Source: Nitzschia sp. DOCU1
Taxonomy: Eukaryota; Bacillariophyta; Bacillariophyceae; Bacillariales; Bacillariaceae
Length of the DNA stretch: 64,000 nucleotides
Assembly (NCBI GenBank): GCA_951394045.1
Contig: OX595989.1
Span: 310,001-374,000, forward strand
Direction of reading: 5' to 3'
Shown in pieces: positions 22,209 through 30,596 of this stretch. Numbering within the stretch: position 1 is the stretch's first letter; the number at the start of each line of letters is the position of its first letter. Below the pieces are notes generated by a model that saw nothing but the letters and a program-made list of their open reading frames with translations, did no database searches and was not told the DNA's origin. A program made the position numbers and the translations under genes.

Positions 22209-23543
22209 ATGGCAAATAACCCTCCGAACGTTCAAGTTCCCCAAGTACCGCAACCTCCTAATCCGCCGGCTCCCCAACCGCCGCTGCCTCAGAATCCCCC
22301 ACCTCCGGTGGTGGTACAGCCCAACGTCGCCTTCGCCCTATCTCCGGCGTTGGCCCAGGCGAACATCATCGACTACACTACGAGCGAGGGAATGAAGATC
22401 TATTCGTCGGCAACGGCATCGCTGTTTCCATCGGACGATGAAAAGTTTAACTGCGAACCAGAGAAGCTACTGGGATTCCTTGATCTTTTGGACTTCCGCA
22501 GTACACTTAACGGATGGGACAACAGCATCATGGCGATACCTGACAATCCAGTCAATCCATTAGGCCCTACCAAGTACTTCATTCGTCATTTTGGAGAATA
22601 CAGTCTAGAACATCTTCAACAGGCGGCAGCTGTATATGTGACGGCCCAGAACCGAGCAGCGCAAGACTCCATGCAGTGCGTGGGGTGTATTCTCAACAGC
22701 CTCGGAGCAGTGGGTCGTAACAAGATTACCACTCACCGCGACGAATACACTGTCAACGGTGTCATTTCTGGCATCTGTCTTCTCAAGGTTCTCATTCGTG
22801 AATCATCCATAGACACGAATGCCACGACCGCGCACATACGCGCGCAGCTATCATCCCTAGATACCTACCTACCTACCATTGGACATGACATCAGCAAGCT
22901 CAATCTGTATGTCCAACAGAAGGTGGAGGCACTGGCCGCGCGCGGCGAGACGACGAATGACCTACTAGTTAATCTATTCAAAGGTTACCATGCCGCAAGC
23001 GATCGCAGATTCGTAGCTTACATCGAGAAGAAAGAAGAGGAGTATGAGGATGGCACTACTCCACTAACTCCCAATACACTCATGGCCCTGGCGAAGAACA
23101 GGTATGAGGTGTTGTTGGAGAAAGGACAGTGGAACGCACCTTCCGCCGAAGAAGAGAAGATCCTCGCACTCGAAGCTACACTCAAGCGAATGCAAAGCCA
23201 GCAACAGAGAGCCAATAAGTCTAGGAGCACTGACAGCAACGACAAAGCGGCCGCTGGTAAAGGCAAGGGCAACAAGAAGAAGAAAAAGGATCCTCCGGCA
23301 TGGGTTTCGATTAAGCCCAAAGAAGGAGAACCGACTCACAAGACGGTCGACGGAAAGGATTGGTGGTACTGCACCAACCATCAGAAGTGGTGCCGCCATT
23401 CGACGGACAAATGTGAGAAAAAGGGACTGGGAAAACGGGAGAACAAGCCCCAAACTTCAACATCAACGTCTCCGAACAAGGAGACTAAGTTCGCCAAGGC
23501 AATGACGGCACTAGCCGACATCGCCGAAAGTTCCGAGGAATGA
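22209..23543 (+). CDS. gag: Gag, copia element 1
   Basis: 444 aa capsid/nucleocapsid precursor. A proline-rich N-terminus (about residues 5-40) is followed by a helical capsid-like region (IDYTTSEGMKIYSSA; SSIDTNATTAHIRAQLSSLD; NLFKGYHAASDRRFVAYIEK). A lysine-rich linker (GKGKGNKKKKK) leads to a zinc-knuckle-like motif, YCTNHQKWCRHSTDKC, i.e. C-x2-H-x3-C-x-H-x4-C, which differs from the standard CCHC spacing but is conserved in element 2. It ends in UGA at 23541-23543; the same frame continues open into pol. Confidence 0.93.
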   Translation: MANNPPNVQVPQVPQPPNPPAPQPPLPQNPPPPVVVQPNVAFALSPALAQANIIDYTTSEGMKIYSSATASLFPSDDEKFNCEPEKLLGFLDLLDFRSTLNGWDNSIMAIPDNPVNPLGPTKYFIRHFGEYSLEHLQQAAAVYVTAQNRAAQDSMQCVGCILNSLGAVGRNKITTHRDEYTVNGVISGICLLKVLIRESSIDTNATTAHIRAQLSSLDTYLPTIGHDISKLNLYVQQKVEALAARGETTNDLLVNLFKGYHAASDRRFVAYIEKKEEEYEDGTTPLTPNTLMALAKNRYEVLLEKGQWNAPSAEEEKILALEATLKRMQSQQQRANKSRSTDSNDKAAAGKGKGNKKKKKDPPAWVSIKPKEGEPTHKTVDGKDWWYCTNHQKWCRHSTDKCEKKGLGKRENKPQTSTSTSPNKETKFAKAMTALADIAESSEE

Positions 23544-26500
23544 GTCCGAACCTATTGGAAGGTACTACGTGATACCATGATCGTACGGACGTACATTGGT
23601 CTTGCGTACACGATAGTACTCATATGGGTCGTATTCTATGCGGACGACGGATATCGATACTACGTACCGAAAAGGCTACGCTTCCAAGCCCGAAAGACTC
23701 GCTATCTAGCGTACCTACGTGCATGGAGTAAAGCTATTTGGACTAGTATTACGCTGTGGATGAAGCATAGGAGGCAACGCAAGGAGTACTGGCGAAGAGA
23801 AAGCATCGCACGGTCTTACCAGGGCGCAGAGTTGCACTCATGCGAGTGTCTCTCGCCAGCTAAGGGTCCACCGATGACTCTAGAGGCCTGGGAAGTACTG
23901 CTAGCGATGGAGGCAAACATCAACAAGGGTGAGCGAAGTGTGGTGGTCGACACGGATTCCTACTTACTCGGCATCGATAACCGCGCGACGGCGTACATCA
24001 GCGGCTACATCGAAGACTTTCCCGGTCTTCTATGGCCCACCGATCGCGTGGTTCGCGGATTCATGGATCAAAAGGCAGGCGATGTATCGACAGGACAGGC
24101 AAGAGTGCGGTTAGAGAGTGACAGCGGCGAAATTCACGACTTTTACCTCGACAGCTCCTACTACGTACCTGGCTGCGCCGTTCGACTGTTCAGCCCGCAA
24201 CATTGGGCACGGCAACTCCGAAAGCAACGCCGCGGACCCGCCTATTCCATCACCTACGACGACAGGGTCGAACTCCACGCGAGAAACTTCAAGAAGACGA
24301 TCCCTCTCGACCCTGTGACGAACGTGGCGACGTGCCGAACAGCGCCCGGATTTTCCAAATTCGAGGCGTTTTGCGCCGAGGCTGGCTTCGACGACGACGA
24401 CTCCAGCGGCGAGATCCTTGCTTACGACTCGAACCTCGTCTCGGACGACGAGGATGATGATGATCCTGCGGATTTTTCAACGATTGACAATAATGTTAGA
24501 GACGATTTTTCAAATCTGGACCCCCTTGACGACGAGCGCAACTTACTCACGCCGACAACCCCGAATTCGTCGCCTGCACGCATCCGAGACGACGAGTTAG
24601 TCAACGAATCCGAGCTTGAGAGGGAGCAAAAGAGGCACGAAGTTGAGCTCCTTACTCACCATCTGCGGTTTGCCCACATCTCCTTTCGGAAACTGCAGAT
24701 CATGGCACGCTTCGGCATCATCCCGCGACGACTTGCCAAATGCCGCATCCCTGTCTGTGCCGCATGCATGTACGGCAAGGCAACGAAGCGACAATGGCGA
24801 CAGAAGTCACCGAACAATGCGGACGAAAGCTACCATCCGACCAAGCCCGGTGAAGTTGTGTCGGTAGATCAAATGAGATCACCAACGCCCGGACTAATTG
24901 CCCAGATGACGGGGATACTCACGACCAAAAGATACGAGTATGCCACGATTTATGTGGATCACTACTCATCCTTCGGTTTCGTATATCTGCAAAAGTCGGC
25001 GGGCGCGGACGAGACACTGGAAGGAAAGCATGCGTTCGAGCGTATCTGTCGGAACAACGGGTTCAGCGTACTGCATTATCATGCCGACAACGGAATCTTT
25101 AAAGCCAACAAGTGGGTACTGGACTGTTACGCGAACGGACAAGGTCTGTCCTTCGCCGGTGTGAATGCGCATCATCAGAACGGAAGGGCAGAAGCGCGAA
25201 TTCGTAGGCTCCAAGAACTAACTCGAGCACAATTAGCGCACGCAAAACGACAATGGCCGCAGGAAATATCAGTCAACCTCTGGCCATATGCCCTCCGCAT
25301 TGCCAACGATGCGAACAACGCAACTCCGAATCTTGCTGACAAGCCTGCCTACCGTTCTCCAGCAGAACTGTTCTTCAGCACAAAGGTCACCACCAATGCC
25401 AAAAGGTGGCAGCATTTCGGATGTCCAGTCTACGTGTTGGACAAGCAACTACAGGCGAGCAAGCCATTGCACAAGTGGACTGAGAGGTCACGAGTGGGCA
25501 TCTACCTGGGAAGATCGCCACAACACTCACGCTCAGTAGCACTGGTGCTGGACATCAAGACTGGACTTGTATCACCACAATTCCATGTCAAGATGGACAC
25601 TGCTTTTGATACCATTCGCCAACTCTACAGAGAAGGCGACGGTGCCAGCAATCATTCGTCATTGTGGCAAATCAAAGCGGGCTTTGTTACTCGACGCGAA
25701 GTAACTACTCCCACGCAGGGCAATGCAACAACACACTCTCCCACGCAGGGCAATGCAACCACTACAGCTCCGCAACTACAGGGCAACGGCACCTCAGACT
25801 CAGAGGGAGCCAGCGCGGTACCACCCGAACCGCGGACAGTCGATCTCACCACGCCAGACGTGGACATCGGTACGACCTCCGACTCAAAAGGGACCCAACT
25901 AGGGACTGACCGAACAAGGACAGACACACAACAACCTCGCCACGGGGCAACAACTGGAATGGCCACCAGACGCTCTCAGAGGAAAGTGCGACCAGCACAG
26001 CGACTGATCGAAGCGATGAACGCGGAGTTAACGCAACAAGAGATACAAGGGGAAATCTTCACGTTCCAAGCCATGTTCCCACGCGACGACACGCTACGAG
26101 ACGAGGATCTCAACCCACTACTAGCCTACAAAGCAAAGGCGGATCCCGACACGTTGTATCTACATGAAGCGCAACGAGAGGACGACTGGGAACAATTCGC
26201 AGAGGCTATGGACTTGGAGATACGACAACAGGTCGACATGGGAGTTTACTCTGTAATCCTACTGTCCCAGGTTCCAGAGGGAGCTACCGTGTTGCCTGCA
26301 GTGTGGCAACTGCGCCGAAAGCGCGACATTCGTACCGGCAAGATTAAGAAATACAAGGCGCGGTGCAACATCGACGGCTCGCGCATGAAACACGGCGAGC
26401 ACTACGACGAGACGTATGCACCGGTCGCTGGATGGACCTCTATACGCTTATTACTTGCACTGGTATTACTGTTCAAGTGGCACACGATACAGCTCGACTA

Positions 26501-27758
26501 TGTATTGGCGTATCCACACGCGCCAGCTGATCGTGACCTCTACATGCATTTGCCGAAGGGGTTTACCCTCGACGGCGTCGATGATCCCACAAAGTACTGC
26601 TTAAAAGTCAACCGAAACCTTTATGGTGGAAAAGCCGCTAGCCGCATATGGTACCAATTTCTCAGGGACAAACTCGTCAACAAACTTGATTTCGTTCAGT
26701 CACGATACGACGAGTGTGTATTCTATCGCGGCAGAATGATCTACGTATTGTACACCGACGACTCGATTCTCGCTGGACCCGACAAGGCGGAGATTGAGCG
26801 CACAGTGCAACAGATGAAGGAGGCGAATCTGAACATCACCATCGAAGGCGACTTGACTGACTTTCTGGGCGTAAACATCGACAGAAAAGAAGATGGGACG
26901 ATACATTTAACGCAACCGAAATTGATAGAACAGGTCATTTCGGATCTGCGCATGACCGGCAGCGATGTCAAGACAAAATCAATTCCCATGGCGTCGAGTC
27001 GTGTGCTATCGAGGCACTTGACGTCACAGTCATTCGACAATTCATTCAATTATCGCAGTGTCGTTGGAAAACTCAACTACATTGAGCGCGGAACCAGACC
27101 AGACATTGCCTATGCAGTGCACCAATGCGCACGGTTCTCCATTGATCCAAAGAGAGAACATGGTGACGCAATACGATGGATTGCACGATACTTATTGGGT
27201 ACAAAGGACAAAGGCATCATCTTCAATGCCGATTCAAAGCGATCATTGGAAGTCTTTGTGGATGCTGACTTCGCTGGCAATTGGGACAAAGAGCTTGCAG
27301 GCTTCGACAAGGATACTGCTCGCTCCAGACACGGCTACATTATCTACTTCGCCGGCATTCCTATTACATGGAAATCTCAGCTACAACAGGAGATCGCGTT
27401 ATCGAGCTGTGAGTCTGAGATCACTGGATATTCCTACGCATTGAGGGAAGCAATTCCCATTATCGAGCTACTCAGAGAGATGCAAGAACGAGGATTCAAG
27501 GTCGAGTTCGACAAGGCCAAAGTTATCTGCAAAGTATTCGAGGATAACATGGGAGCAGTGGAGATTGCTCGCACCCCAAGGGCACGACCACGAACCAAGC
27601 ATATCAACAACAGACTATTTCATTTCTACGACTATGTGGAACGAGGTGACATTGAGACCCATCATATTCCAACCAAAGATCAACCGGCGGACATTCTGAC
27701 CAAGCCGCTACCAGAGGATGCATTCGTCAAGCACCGACGCGTCATTCTAGGTTGGTAG
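23544..27758 (+). CDS. pol: Pol polyprotein, copia element 1
   Basis: In frame with gag, directly after its UGA. The first ATG is at 23577 (1393 aa). It begins with a hydrophobic segment, TYIGLAYTIVLIWVVFYA, then a basic region. Numbered from that ATG: protease with GIDNRATA at about residue 131; pre-integrase zinc motif HLRFAH..C..C (about 360-400); integrase D431, D504, E539; a Thr/Gln-rich linker with repeats PTQGNATT (about 710-735); reverse transcriptase PAVWQLRRKRD to YTDD (about 1059, in place of the usual YVDD); RNase H with DADFAG (about 1229), SSCESE and EDNMGAVEIA; end GW. No internal stop or frameshift, so it is probably functional. The feature start includes the codons between the UGA and the first ATG. 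Confidence 0.93.
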   Translation, partial: VRTYWKVLRDTMIVRTYIGLAYTIVLIWVVFYADDGYRYYVPKRLRFQARKTRYLAYLRAWSKAIWTSITLWMKHRRQRKEYWRRESIARSYQGAELHSCECLSPAKGPPMTLEAWEVLLAMEANINKGERSVVVDTDSYLLGIDNRATAYISGYIEDFPGLLWPTDRVVRGFMDQKAGDVSTGQARVRLESDSGEIHDFYLDSSYYVPGCAVRLFSPQHWARQLRKQRRGPAYSITYDDRVELHARNFKKTIPLDPVTNVATCRTAPGFSKFEAFCAEAGFDDDDSSGEILAYDSNLVSDDEDDDDPADFSTIDNNVRDDFSNLDPLDDERNLLTPTTPNSSPARIRDDELVNESELEREQKRHEVELLTHHLRFAHISFRKLQIMARFGIIPRRLAKCRIPVCAACMYGKATKRQWRQKSPNNADESYHPTKPGEVVSVDQMRSPTPGLIAQMTGILTTKRYEYATIYVDHYSSFGFVYLQKSAGADETLEGKHAFERICRNNGFSVLHYHADNGIFKANKWVLDCYANGQGLSFAGVNAHHQNGRAEARIRRLQELTRAQLAHAKRQWPQEISVNLWPYALRIANDANNATPNLADKPAYRSPAELFFSTKVTTNAKRWQHFGCPVYVLDKQLQASKPLHKWTERSRVGIYLGRSPQHSRSVALVLDIKTGLVSPQFHVKMDTAFDTIRQLYREGDGASNHSSLWQIKAGFVTRREVTTPTQGNATTHSPTQGNATTTAPQLQGNGTSDSEGASAVPPEPRTVDLTTPDVDIGTTSDSKGTQLGTDRTRTDTQQPRHGATTGMATRRSQRKVRPAQRLIEAMNAELTQQEIQGEIFTFQAMFPRDDTLRDEDLNPLLAYKAKADPDTLYLHEAQREDDWEQFAEAMDLEIRQQVDMGVYSVILLSQVPEGATVLPAVWQLRRKRDIRTGKIKKYKARCNIDGSRMKHGEHYDETYAPVAGWTSIRLLLALVLLFKWHTIQLDYVLAYPHAPADRDLYMHLPKGFTLDGVDDPTKYCLKVNRNLYGGKAASRIWYQFLRDKLVNKLDFVQSRYDECVFYRGRMIYVLYTDDSILAGPDKAEIERTVQQMKEANLNITIEGDLTDFLGVNIDRKEDGTIHLTQPKLIEQVISDLRMTGSDVKTKSIPMASSRVLSRHLTSQSFDNSFNYRSVVGKLNYIERGTRPDIAYAVHQCARFSIDPKREHGDAIRWIARYLLGTKDKGIIFNADSKRSLEVFVDADFAGNWDKELAGFDKDTARSRHGYIIYFAGIPITWKSQLQQEIALSSCESEITGYSYALREAIPIIELLREMQERGFKVEFDKAKVICKVFEDNMGAVEIARTPRARPRTKHINNRLFHFYDYVERGDIETHHIPTKDQPADILTKPLPEDAFVKHRRVILGW

Positions 27759-27780
27759 ACTCTCACTCCAAGCGATCCGT

Positions 27781-27789
27781 GAGAGGGAG
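27781..27789 (+). other. polypurine tract, copia element 1
   Basis: GAGAGGGAG directly before the 3' LTR, identical in element 2; the plus-strand DNA primer site. Confidence 0.8.
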
Positions 27790-28034
27790 TGTTCAAATAC
27801 ACGGATAATGGGTGGACACGGATCACTCTCCATTGAGTCATTCGTATCAAGACTACACTGAGGCGTTCGCGTACAAAGAGAGCCGACGTCTACAAGTGTC
27901 AATTAGGACCTAGAGCAGATGGCAAAGGCTGCGATAACCAAGCTCATAATAAATCGACATTTACACCTAGCAACCCCTTACTAAAAAGCCCAAATCTACG
28001 ATTAGCCAAGCACCGGTCATCGTGGATTTTAACA
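27790..28034 (+). repeat. 3' LTR, copia element 1
   Basis: 245 bp, matches the 5' LTR base for base as far as I can compare. Followed by the target duplication GTCGTG at 28035-28040. Confidence 0.95.
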
Positions 28035-28333
28035 GTCGTGTGAGAATCATCACGCCTCGAGACCTTTTTTTAGCTCTATTACTACACGTGATATATGATT
28101 GGTCAATGGGTGCTTCCGGTCGAATGGGTCCTCTCCTTTGACTGACTACAGACAGTCAGCATTCGCCAAATGCGACGAGGAGATGCCAATGACACCGTTT
28201 TGGATTTTCGCAAAAACCTTGGTTGCGGATAAAATGGGGATTATTACTTTGGTTCATTTGAAAATGATTGATTTACATGATGGTTTGCTACTTGGGTCAC
28301 TACTGTATATACAGGAGATAGTGATTCCACTTT

Positions 28334-29689
28334 TTATTCGAGATACCGGGGGTTCCATTCAAAACCCAGTTGATCGAGTTCGTCGATCCGCTCTTGTGTA
28401 ATGGTGGAACGATGTCCTTTTCGAAACAGCTTCCATTGACGTCGTTGACATTTGACCCAAATGGCAAGAGAAGGATCTTGTCGAAAACTGGGAGGAACGC
28501 GACAATTGCCGTGTTGAGCATGGTATTGTTGGAGGGCCTGAAACTTTTCATCCCAGGCAGCCTTGTGGGAATCCCAGCAAAAGCCCATGGCCTCGAGCTC
28601 TTGTTGGCGCGCATCCGTTAGCGTGGAGTGCCGACCTAAATGTTTGAGTTTATACTGATAGCGTTGGCGTTTGATCCATTGAGCAAGTAATGGATTAGGA
28701 GGATAAGAGTGGGGCACTAGAGTGTGTCCATGTTGAGCCTTGAATTGGACGAGTTCTTGAAAACGTTCGGCCCATTGATCGGCCTGATATGGCCGAAAGG
28801 GTCGATTCTTGGTGGTGTCGCACAAGGAAAAGTTATCCTGGTCTTGCTGCTCGGATAGCGATTCCGAGGTCAAGGATATGGTGGCAGAAGAAGTAGTACA
28901 CGGCAAGAAGGCCGGTAGTGGCTCGAACAACAAGTCAGTGGCCTTGGGGGTGATGGAGTCAAGAATACTAGCAGACTCACTTCCAACAACAATGCTGGTG
29001 CTCATGGGACAGAAGGACGACACACTCCATCCTCCAGCAGACGGCGGCGCAGTGAAGTTGGAGCAGCCAACAACAGCCACGTCCTGGTCTTGTTGGCAAG
29101 GTTTTGTTCGCATCCGTTTGCTGCGAGGCTCATGGATCGAATCCGGTGCTTGAGAGCGTTTGCCATCATGGTAAACATCTTGACTTGGCTGGGTGTTCAC
29201 GGTGTAGGCAGCAACCCGTGCCCCCGTCCAAGAAAAGCAGCCTGATAGTTGTTCTTGTTGAGCAAGCGAACAGGGTAAAGTCGCCCCGTCGTATCGGGGC
29301 CGGTTGTTCTGGGCAAAGATAGTATTCCACAGGGAGTGCCGAGAGCTCGTATCTTGGGGGGCTTCTTGTCCACTGTTACCGGCGTGACGTTGGTGAACGT
29401 GGGTCGTGACTGCTGCATTTCCGCCGCAAGAGTTCATCGGAAGCGCAATGTTAGCAATGCTTGGCGCAATAGGAATAGGTTCAAGATCACAGTTACTTGA
29501 GTTGACCACTTCCTCTGCACTTTCTAAAAGATTTATAATCCTGAATAGTGGGGAGTTCGTTTCATCATGTTGCACTTTCAATGTCTCGGCCTCCTGCCAT
29601 GATGGCATGGCGCAATGAAGTCTAGCCGAACTATTGGTGCAGTTCTGGAATGCTTGCTTTTGATAGATAGTGCTCTTCATGGTTGACAT
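28334..29689 (-). CDS. helicase-associated (HA) domain protein, copy 4
   Basis: Single exon, 451 aa from MSTMKSTIYQ at 29689; the frame is open to an ATG at 29788. A long Ser/Thr/Gln-rich N-terminus has a basic patch (EPRSKRMRTKPCQQDQD). Two HA repeats form the C-terminus: DQWAERFQELVQFKAQHGHT to LEAMGFCWDS, and AWDEKFQALQQYHAQHGNC to LDQLGFEWNPRYLE. It is closest in wording to copy 5: both have HGNCRVPP and KCQRRQWKLF. It lies between the two copia elements. Confidence 0.86.
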   Translation of the reverse strand: MSTMKSTIYQKQAFQNCTNSSARLHCAMPSWQEAETLKVQHDETNSPLFRIINLLESAEEVVNSSNCDLEPIPIAPSIANIALPMNSCGGNAAVTTHVHQRHAGNSGQEAPQDTSSRHSLWNTIFAQNNRPRYDGATLPCSLAQQEQLSGCFSWTGARVAAYTVNTQPSQDVYHDGKRSQAPDSIHEPRSKRMRTKPCQQDQDVAVVGCSNFTAPPSAGGWSVSSFCPMSTSIVVGSESASILDSITPKATDLLFEPLPAFLPCTTSSATISLTSESLSEQQDQDNFSLCDTTKNRPFRPYQADQWAERFQELVQFKAQHGHTLVPHSYPPNPLLAQWIKRQRYQYKLKHLGRHSTLTDARQQELEAMGFCWDSHKAAWDEKFQALQQYHAQHGNCRVPPSFRQDPSLAIWVKCQRRQWKLFRKGHRSTITQERIDELDQLGFEWNPRYLE

Positions 29690-30596
29690 GGGTTCAGATT
29701 CGGATGATCTCAACAAAATGAGGACGAAAGGATTTGTGGATGCGGCTTTAGTAGAAATTGATCGGCTACAGCATATGTCATCAACCATCTTGCCTTCAAT
29801 GCGCTAACTCCACAAAAATTTCTACCAAAATAGGCCTTTGTGGTACCGAATATAGCCGTAGTATACCGGTACCGATTGAAGCTTCTCAACAAACATTCTC
29901 GGCATATTTGGGGGGCTCATTACTGTAGTGTTTCCTAAACGCTAACTTCAGGCGTTTCTGAGTTCTGGAAGTCATGGCAGCCAGTTTGACAGTTTGAAAT
30001 AAATAGGAGGTACAATACGTCAATGACTGCATCGTCGTGAAAGCGGGCCAACAACACGCTACCAGTATTTCAATAAAGTCGAGACAATTATGCCGAGATA
30101 GAGTTACCGTTAAGTGCCTGCACCAATACGAAATGTAACAACTGACGGTATTTATCATAGAACGGACAAACACTCAAGGAAAATCGGATTAATTTGTTTT
30201 GTCATGATAAAAGCAACTCCCCGCCGGCCCAATACGGTATCGATACTATTATTGCTCTGCTCTCATTTGTAACTTGAGCCGGGACCTAATCTCTAGAGTG
30301 TGGTAGATGAACGACGTCCTTTCCATAGCTACCAGGTACCCGGGTCCAATTATTACACCGGTCTACCAGCATACGGCAGAAGACGGAATCGATCCTATTA
30401 TGACTGCTACCCCCAATCTGCTGCAACAGTATTCTCTCTTTTTTCTACTGCCGACTCCGATAACTGACTCCTTATATTAGTCAACTTGCCCCGGGACAAA
30501 ATCTCTAGTAGAGTAGATAAAAGACGTCCTTTCCATAGTATTTCCTGGTCCAATATTATTACACAGGTCAAGTATGCGGTAATATGCTTGCGTATT
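29690..30596. other. intergenic with an imperfect direct repeat
   Basis: 5' flank of HA copy 4 and 3' flank of the SDR gene. It contains two related segments of about 100 bp (see the repeat entry). No gene seen. Confidence 0.4.
30271..30577 (+). repeat. imperfect direct repeat, about 100 bp, period about 212
   Basis: 30271-30372 and 30483-30577 share AACTTG..CCGGGAC, ATCTCTAG, GTAGAT, GACGTCCTTTCCATAG, the GGTCCAAT block and TTATTACAC. Differences are scattered, so the duplication is old. It could be a solo remnant of a mobile element or a simple local duplication. Confidence 0.6.

Larger units (their letters stand above)
21901..28034 (+). mobile_element. full-length Ty1/copia LTR retrotransposon, element 1
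   Basis: A 6134-bp element with 245-bp LTRs, target-site duplication GTCGTG, primer-binding site, gag, an in-frame UGA, pol (protease, integrase, RT, RNase H) and a polypurine tract. The integrase-before-RT order makes it copia; the sequence resembles the diatom CoDi lineages. Both LTRs appear identical and both genes are open, so it looks recent and possibly autonomous. It lies between HA copies 3 and 4. No host gene is clearly interrupted. Confidence 0.95.

Noticed and set aside
23541..23577. Ribosomal frameshift between gag and pol
   Set aside because: gag and pol are in the same frame in both elements, so a frameshift would not join them.
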